Shown here: in pieces, positions 6,102 through 8,511 of the stretch
Position numbering within the stretch: position 1 is the first letter of the stretch
Layout of the letters: every line of letters starts with the position of its first letter
NCBI GenBank assembly: GCA_011390235.1
Contig: JAABSS010000479.1
Location: 1 to 8,511, forward strand
Direction of reading: 5' to 3'
Length of the DNA: 8,511 nt
Source: Desulfotignum sp.
Lineage (GTDB): Bacteria > Desulfobacterota > Desulfobacteria > Desulfobacterales > Desulfobacteraceae
The notes under the pieces: generated by a model
Database searches by the model: none
What the model saw: the letters and a program-made list of their open reading frames with translations, nothing else
What the model was told of the DNA's origin: nothing
Program-made: the position numbers and the translations under genes

Positions 6102-7400
6102 ATGAATTTTTCTTATGTGGAAAGTAACACGTCAGCAAAAATCAAGGTTATCGGTGTTGGTGGCGCAGGCGGCAATGCAGTCAACAACATGATCAATGCA
6201 AAACTCCAGGGGGTCAAATTTATTGTAGCCAATACCGATGCCCAGGCCCTGGAAACTGCCAATGCAGAAGTCAAGATTCAACTGGGAAAATCCCTTACCG
6301 AAGGCTTAGGGGCAGGTGCTGATCCCGGTATCGGCAGAGAAGCCGCCCTGGAAAGCATGGATGAAATCAGAGAGGCCCTGGAGGGCAGCCACATGGTCTT
6401 TATTACGGCAGGCTTCGGCGGCGGCACCGGCACAGGTGCCGCCCCTGTTATTGCTGAGATCTGCAAGGATCTCGGGGTGCTTACAGTGGCGGTGGCATCC
6501 AAACCGTTTTCCTTTGAAGGCAAAAAACGGGAACGCCAGGCCCTGGATGGACTGGAAAAACTCCATGGGATCACTGACACGGTTATCACCATACCCAACG
6601 ACCGGCTCCGGGGGATTGCCCCCAAAGGGGCACGAATGGTGGATATGTTCATCAAGGCGGATGAGATCCTCCACCATTCCGTCAAAGGCATCACCGATCT
6701 GATCATGATGCCCGGCCATGTCAACCTGGATTTTGCCGATGTCAAAACCACCATGCAGAAGGCGGGCAAGGCCCTCATGGGCATCGGCATTGCATCCGGA
6801 GAAAACCGGGCCACAGAAGCGGCGGAAAAAGCCATTTCCCATCCGCTCCTGGAAGACATCTCCATTTCCGGGGCCAAAGGGGTGCTCATGAACATCACCT
6901 CTTCCTCAGATCTGACCCTGGATGAAATGACCGAGGCATCAGACCGGATTTACCAGGAAGTGGGCGATGATGCGGAAATCATCTGGGGACAGACATTTGA
7001 TGAAACCATGGGAGATGAAATCCGCATCACGGTTATTGCCACAGGTATCGGCACCGATGAACCCAAGCTGGCCGAGAACATGCACAGATTTGCACCCCCT
7101 GCCCAGCCAGCGGCCCATGTTTATGAATCCCAGCCGGTTTATCACCAGGCCCATGCCGGTCAGGCAGCTGTCCAGACCCGGGCGGAGCACCAGGCCTATG
7201 CCGATGGTCCTGTTGCCAGGGGCCAGGTGCGAAACCCCACCCAAGAGGAACTGGCCAACTGGAATGAATTTGAAGAACCGATCCGGGTTACCCGAAAACG
7301 GGCGGTGGGCGGTGAAGATATGACACAGCCTTACAACAATGCAGCCTTTGACAAGGATGACCTGGAGGTGCCGACTTTCTTGAGAAGAAAAGCTGACTGA
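6102..7400 (+). CDS. ftsZ: Cell division GTPase FtsZ
   Basis: FtsZ is the bacterial tubulin that polymerises with GTP into the ring at the division site. The 432-residue protein starts at the ATG behind the strong ribosome binding site. The GTPase domain shows IGVGGAGGNAVNNM (17-30), NTDAQAL (44-50), the tubulin signature GGGTGTG (106-112), PNDRL (165-169) and the T7 synergy loop NLDFADVKT (208-216), whose acidic residues complete GTP hydrolysis in the neighbouring subunit. The C-terminal domain runs to about residue 318. A linker of roughly 90 residues follows, rich in Ala, Gln, His and Pro up to about 375 and more charged after it. It ends in the conserved tail peptide DLEVPTFLRRK (420-430), the usual docking site for FtsA and other partners. 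All key residues are present, so the division ring itself should be functional; the intact tail makes the broken ftsA next door more surprising. Confidence 0.99.
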   Translation: MNFSYVESNTSAKIKVIGVGGAGGNAVNNMINAKLQGVKFIVANTDAQALETANAEVKIQLGKSLTEGLGAGADPGIGREAALESMDEIREALEGSHMVFITAGFGGGTGTGAAPVIAEICKDLGVLTVAVASKPFSFEGKKRERQALDGLEKLHGITDTVITIPNDRLRGIAPKGARMVDMFIKADEILHHSVKGITDLIMMPGHVNLDFADVKTTMQKAGKALMGIGIASGENRATEAAEKAISHPLLEDISISGAKGVLMNITSSSDLTLDEMTEASDRIYQEVGDDAEIIWGQTFDETMGDEIRITVIATGIGTDEPKLAENMHRFAPPAQPAAHVYESQPVYHQAHAGQAAVQTRAEHQAYADGPVARGQVRNPTQEELANWNEFEEPIRVTRKRAVGGEDMTQPYNNAAFDKDDLEVPTFLRRKAD

Positions 7401-7403
7401 TCC

Positions 7404-8511
7404 GTGAAAAAGCGGCGCAGGCCGGGCCGGGATGACTCATCTCTGGAACAGGGGGCCATCTGCAAGCAGGAAAAAGGCTTGACCCGAGTGGCCCTGGTTT
7501 ATCCCAACACTTACAGGACCGGTATGTCAAACCTGGGATTTCAACGGGTGTACCAGCTGGCCAACCAGCAGGAAACAGTGGCCTGTGAACGGGTGTTCCT
7601 GCCCGCACCGGGACAGGCCGAAATGCCTGCAAAAAGCTGTGAAACCGGTTTGTCCCTTGACCGCTTTGACATCATTTTGTTTTCCATCTCATTTGAAAAC
7701 GACTTTGTACATCTGGTCCAACTGCTTTTGGCAGCAGGCATCCCCCTGCGGTCATGTGACCGCAATCACACCCACCCCCTGGTGGCTGCAGGGGGCGTTG
7801 CCTGCTTTATCAACCCGGAACCTGTTGCACCATTCATGGATCTGTTCCTGCTGGGGGAAGCAGAATGCCTGGTACCCGGCTTTTTTTCTGTCTTTGATGC
7901 CCACAAAAACCGGACCGATCTGCTCAATTGCCTGGAACAACACCTGCCCGGTGGTTACGTACCAGCCCTGCATACGCCTTCTTTATATGCAGCACCTTCT
8001 GAACAGGTTTGCAACGATATTCCCAAAGACGGCCCTTTTGCAAAAATACAGATCCAGCTCCTGAAAAATCTGGATGCTGTCCAGACCCATACCTGCGTAT
8101 TGACAACCGGCACTGCCTTTAAAGACAAATTTCTGGTGGAAATTCTCAAAGGCTGCCCCCATGGCTGCAGGTTCTGCACCGCCGGTTTCATTTACCGCCC
8201 CCCCCGGATCTACCCCAAAAACACCATTTTTACGGCCATGGACAAGGCGCTGGGCAAAACCGATAAAATCGGGCTGGTGGGGTCAGCCATTCTGGACCAC
8301 CCGGACATTGCCGCCATCTGCAGCCACGGCACCAAAAACGGGTCCTCTCTTTCCTTTTCTTCTTTGCGGGCAGACAAACTGGATAACCAGATGATAGACC
8401 TGCTGGCCGCCTCCGGCGTAAAAACCGCCACCATTGCGCCAGAGGCCGGATCTGAGCGCATGCGGCATATCATCAACAAAAAAATGACCCTGCAGGATAT
8501 TTTACAGGCCG
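7404..8511 (+). CDS. Radical SAM protein of the COG1032-like (B12-binding type) group, N-terminal part
   Basis: The frame is open from 7404 through the right edge, giving 369 visible residues. Radical SAM enzymes use a [4Fe-4S] cluster to cleave S-adenosylmethionine and start radical chemistry; this one's substrate is unknown. The first 200 or so residues resemble the Rossmann-like, B12-binding-type domain that precedes many COG1032 enzymes: RVALVYPNTY (28-37), GMSNLGF (40-46), AGGVACFINPEPVAPF (129-144) and GEAE (151-154). No Asp-x-His-x-x-Gly cobalamin motif is visible. The cluster motif is GCPHGCRFC (250-258; Cys251, Cys255, Cys258), followed by AGFIYRPPR, GSAILDHPDI (293-302) and APEAGSERMRHIINK (345-359). 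The start is taken as GTG at 7404, 3 bases after the ftsZ stop: it is the first start in the frame and precedes the conserved RVALVYP strand. The ribosome binding site is weak (AGAAAAG in the ftsZ end), so coupling to ftsZ translation is likely. Confidence 0.88.
   Translation, partial: MKKRRRPGRDDSSLEQGAICKQEKGLTRVALVYPNTYRTGMSNLGFQRVYQLANQQETVACERVFLPAPGQAEMPAKSCETGLSLDRFDIILFSISFENDFVHLVQLLLAAGIPLRSCDRNHTHPLVAAGGVACFINPEPVAPFMDLFLLGEAECLVPGFFSVFDAHKNRTDLLNCLEQHLPGGYVPALHTPSLYAAPSEQVCNDIPKDGPFAKIQIQLLKNLDAVQTHTCVLTTGTAFKDKFLVEILKGCPHGCRFCTAGFIYRPPRIYPKNTIFTAMDKALGKTDKIGLVGSAILDHPDIAAICSHGTKNGSSLSFSSLRADKLDNQMIDLLAASGVKTATIAPEAGSERMRHIINKKMTLQDILQA

Noticed and set aside
6278..6898. Minus-strand open frame of 206 codons opposite ftsZ
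   Set aside because: It lies wholly within the GTPase domain of FtsZ, and its Ser-, Ala- and Pro-rich translation is a codon shadow.
7090..7230. Ala, Gln and His-rich stretch in the FtsZ linker as a repeat or a functional insert
   Set aside because: FtsZ linkers are disordered and vary freely in length and composition; I find no clear repeat unit.
7585..8064. Plus-strand open frame of 159 codons starting with ATG
   Set aside because: It is out of frame within the radical SAM gene, which has conserved motifs on both sides in its own frame; the ATG frame translates to no known pattern.

Overview
The window is a tightly packed stretch of the division and cell wall (dcw) cluster, with every gene on the + strand. 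In order it holds the 3' end of ftsW, then murG, murC, murB, ftsQ, ftsA (broken into two frames), ftsZ, and the 5' part of a radical SAM gene that runs off the right edge. No gap between genes exceeds about 20 bases and several genes overlap, so the whole window reads as part of one transcription unit. I see no convincing promoter, terminator, RNA gene, mobile element, CRISPR array or long repeat.

The gene order W-G-C-B-Q-A-Z, with murB rather than ddl between murC and ftsQ, the moderate GC content, the protein style and the radical SAM gene directly behind ftsZ together suggest a Desulfobacterota (former Deltaproteobacteria) sulfate-reducer lineage, perhaps Desulfobacteraceae. This is inferred from recalled family resemblance; no database comparison was made.

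Positions 2-4029 carry septal wall synthesis: FtsW (SEDS glycan polymerase), MurG (lipid II formation), MurC (L-Ala ligation to UDP-MurNAc) and MurB (UDP-MurNAc formation). Positions 4022-7400 carry the divisome core: FtsQ (membrane scaffold), FtsA (ring tether) and FtsZ (ring polymer). Position 7404 onward encodes a radical SAM enzyme of unknown substrate, with its Cys-x3-Cys-x2-Cys cluster motif intact.

The clearest anomaly is in ftsA. The N-terminal 247 or so residues and the C-terminal 147 residues are both well conserved but lie in different frames. They abut at about 5638-5642, exactly where a conserved stretch of roughly 13 residues should be. The frame offset and the missing length both fit a deletion of about 40 bases. 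In an essential gene this means either an assembly or sequencing error, a mixed population, or a genuinely broken ftsA. Smaller points are a Lys in the glycine-rich loop of MurG, a Cys at the proton-donor position of MurB, and a radical SAM gene in the same frame as ftsZ behind a single stop codon. I did not find a clearly new biological system here.
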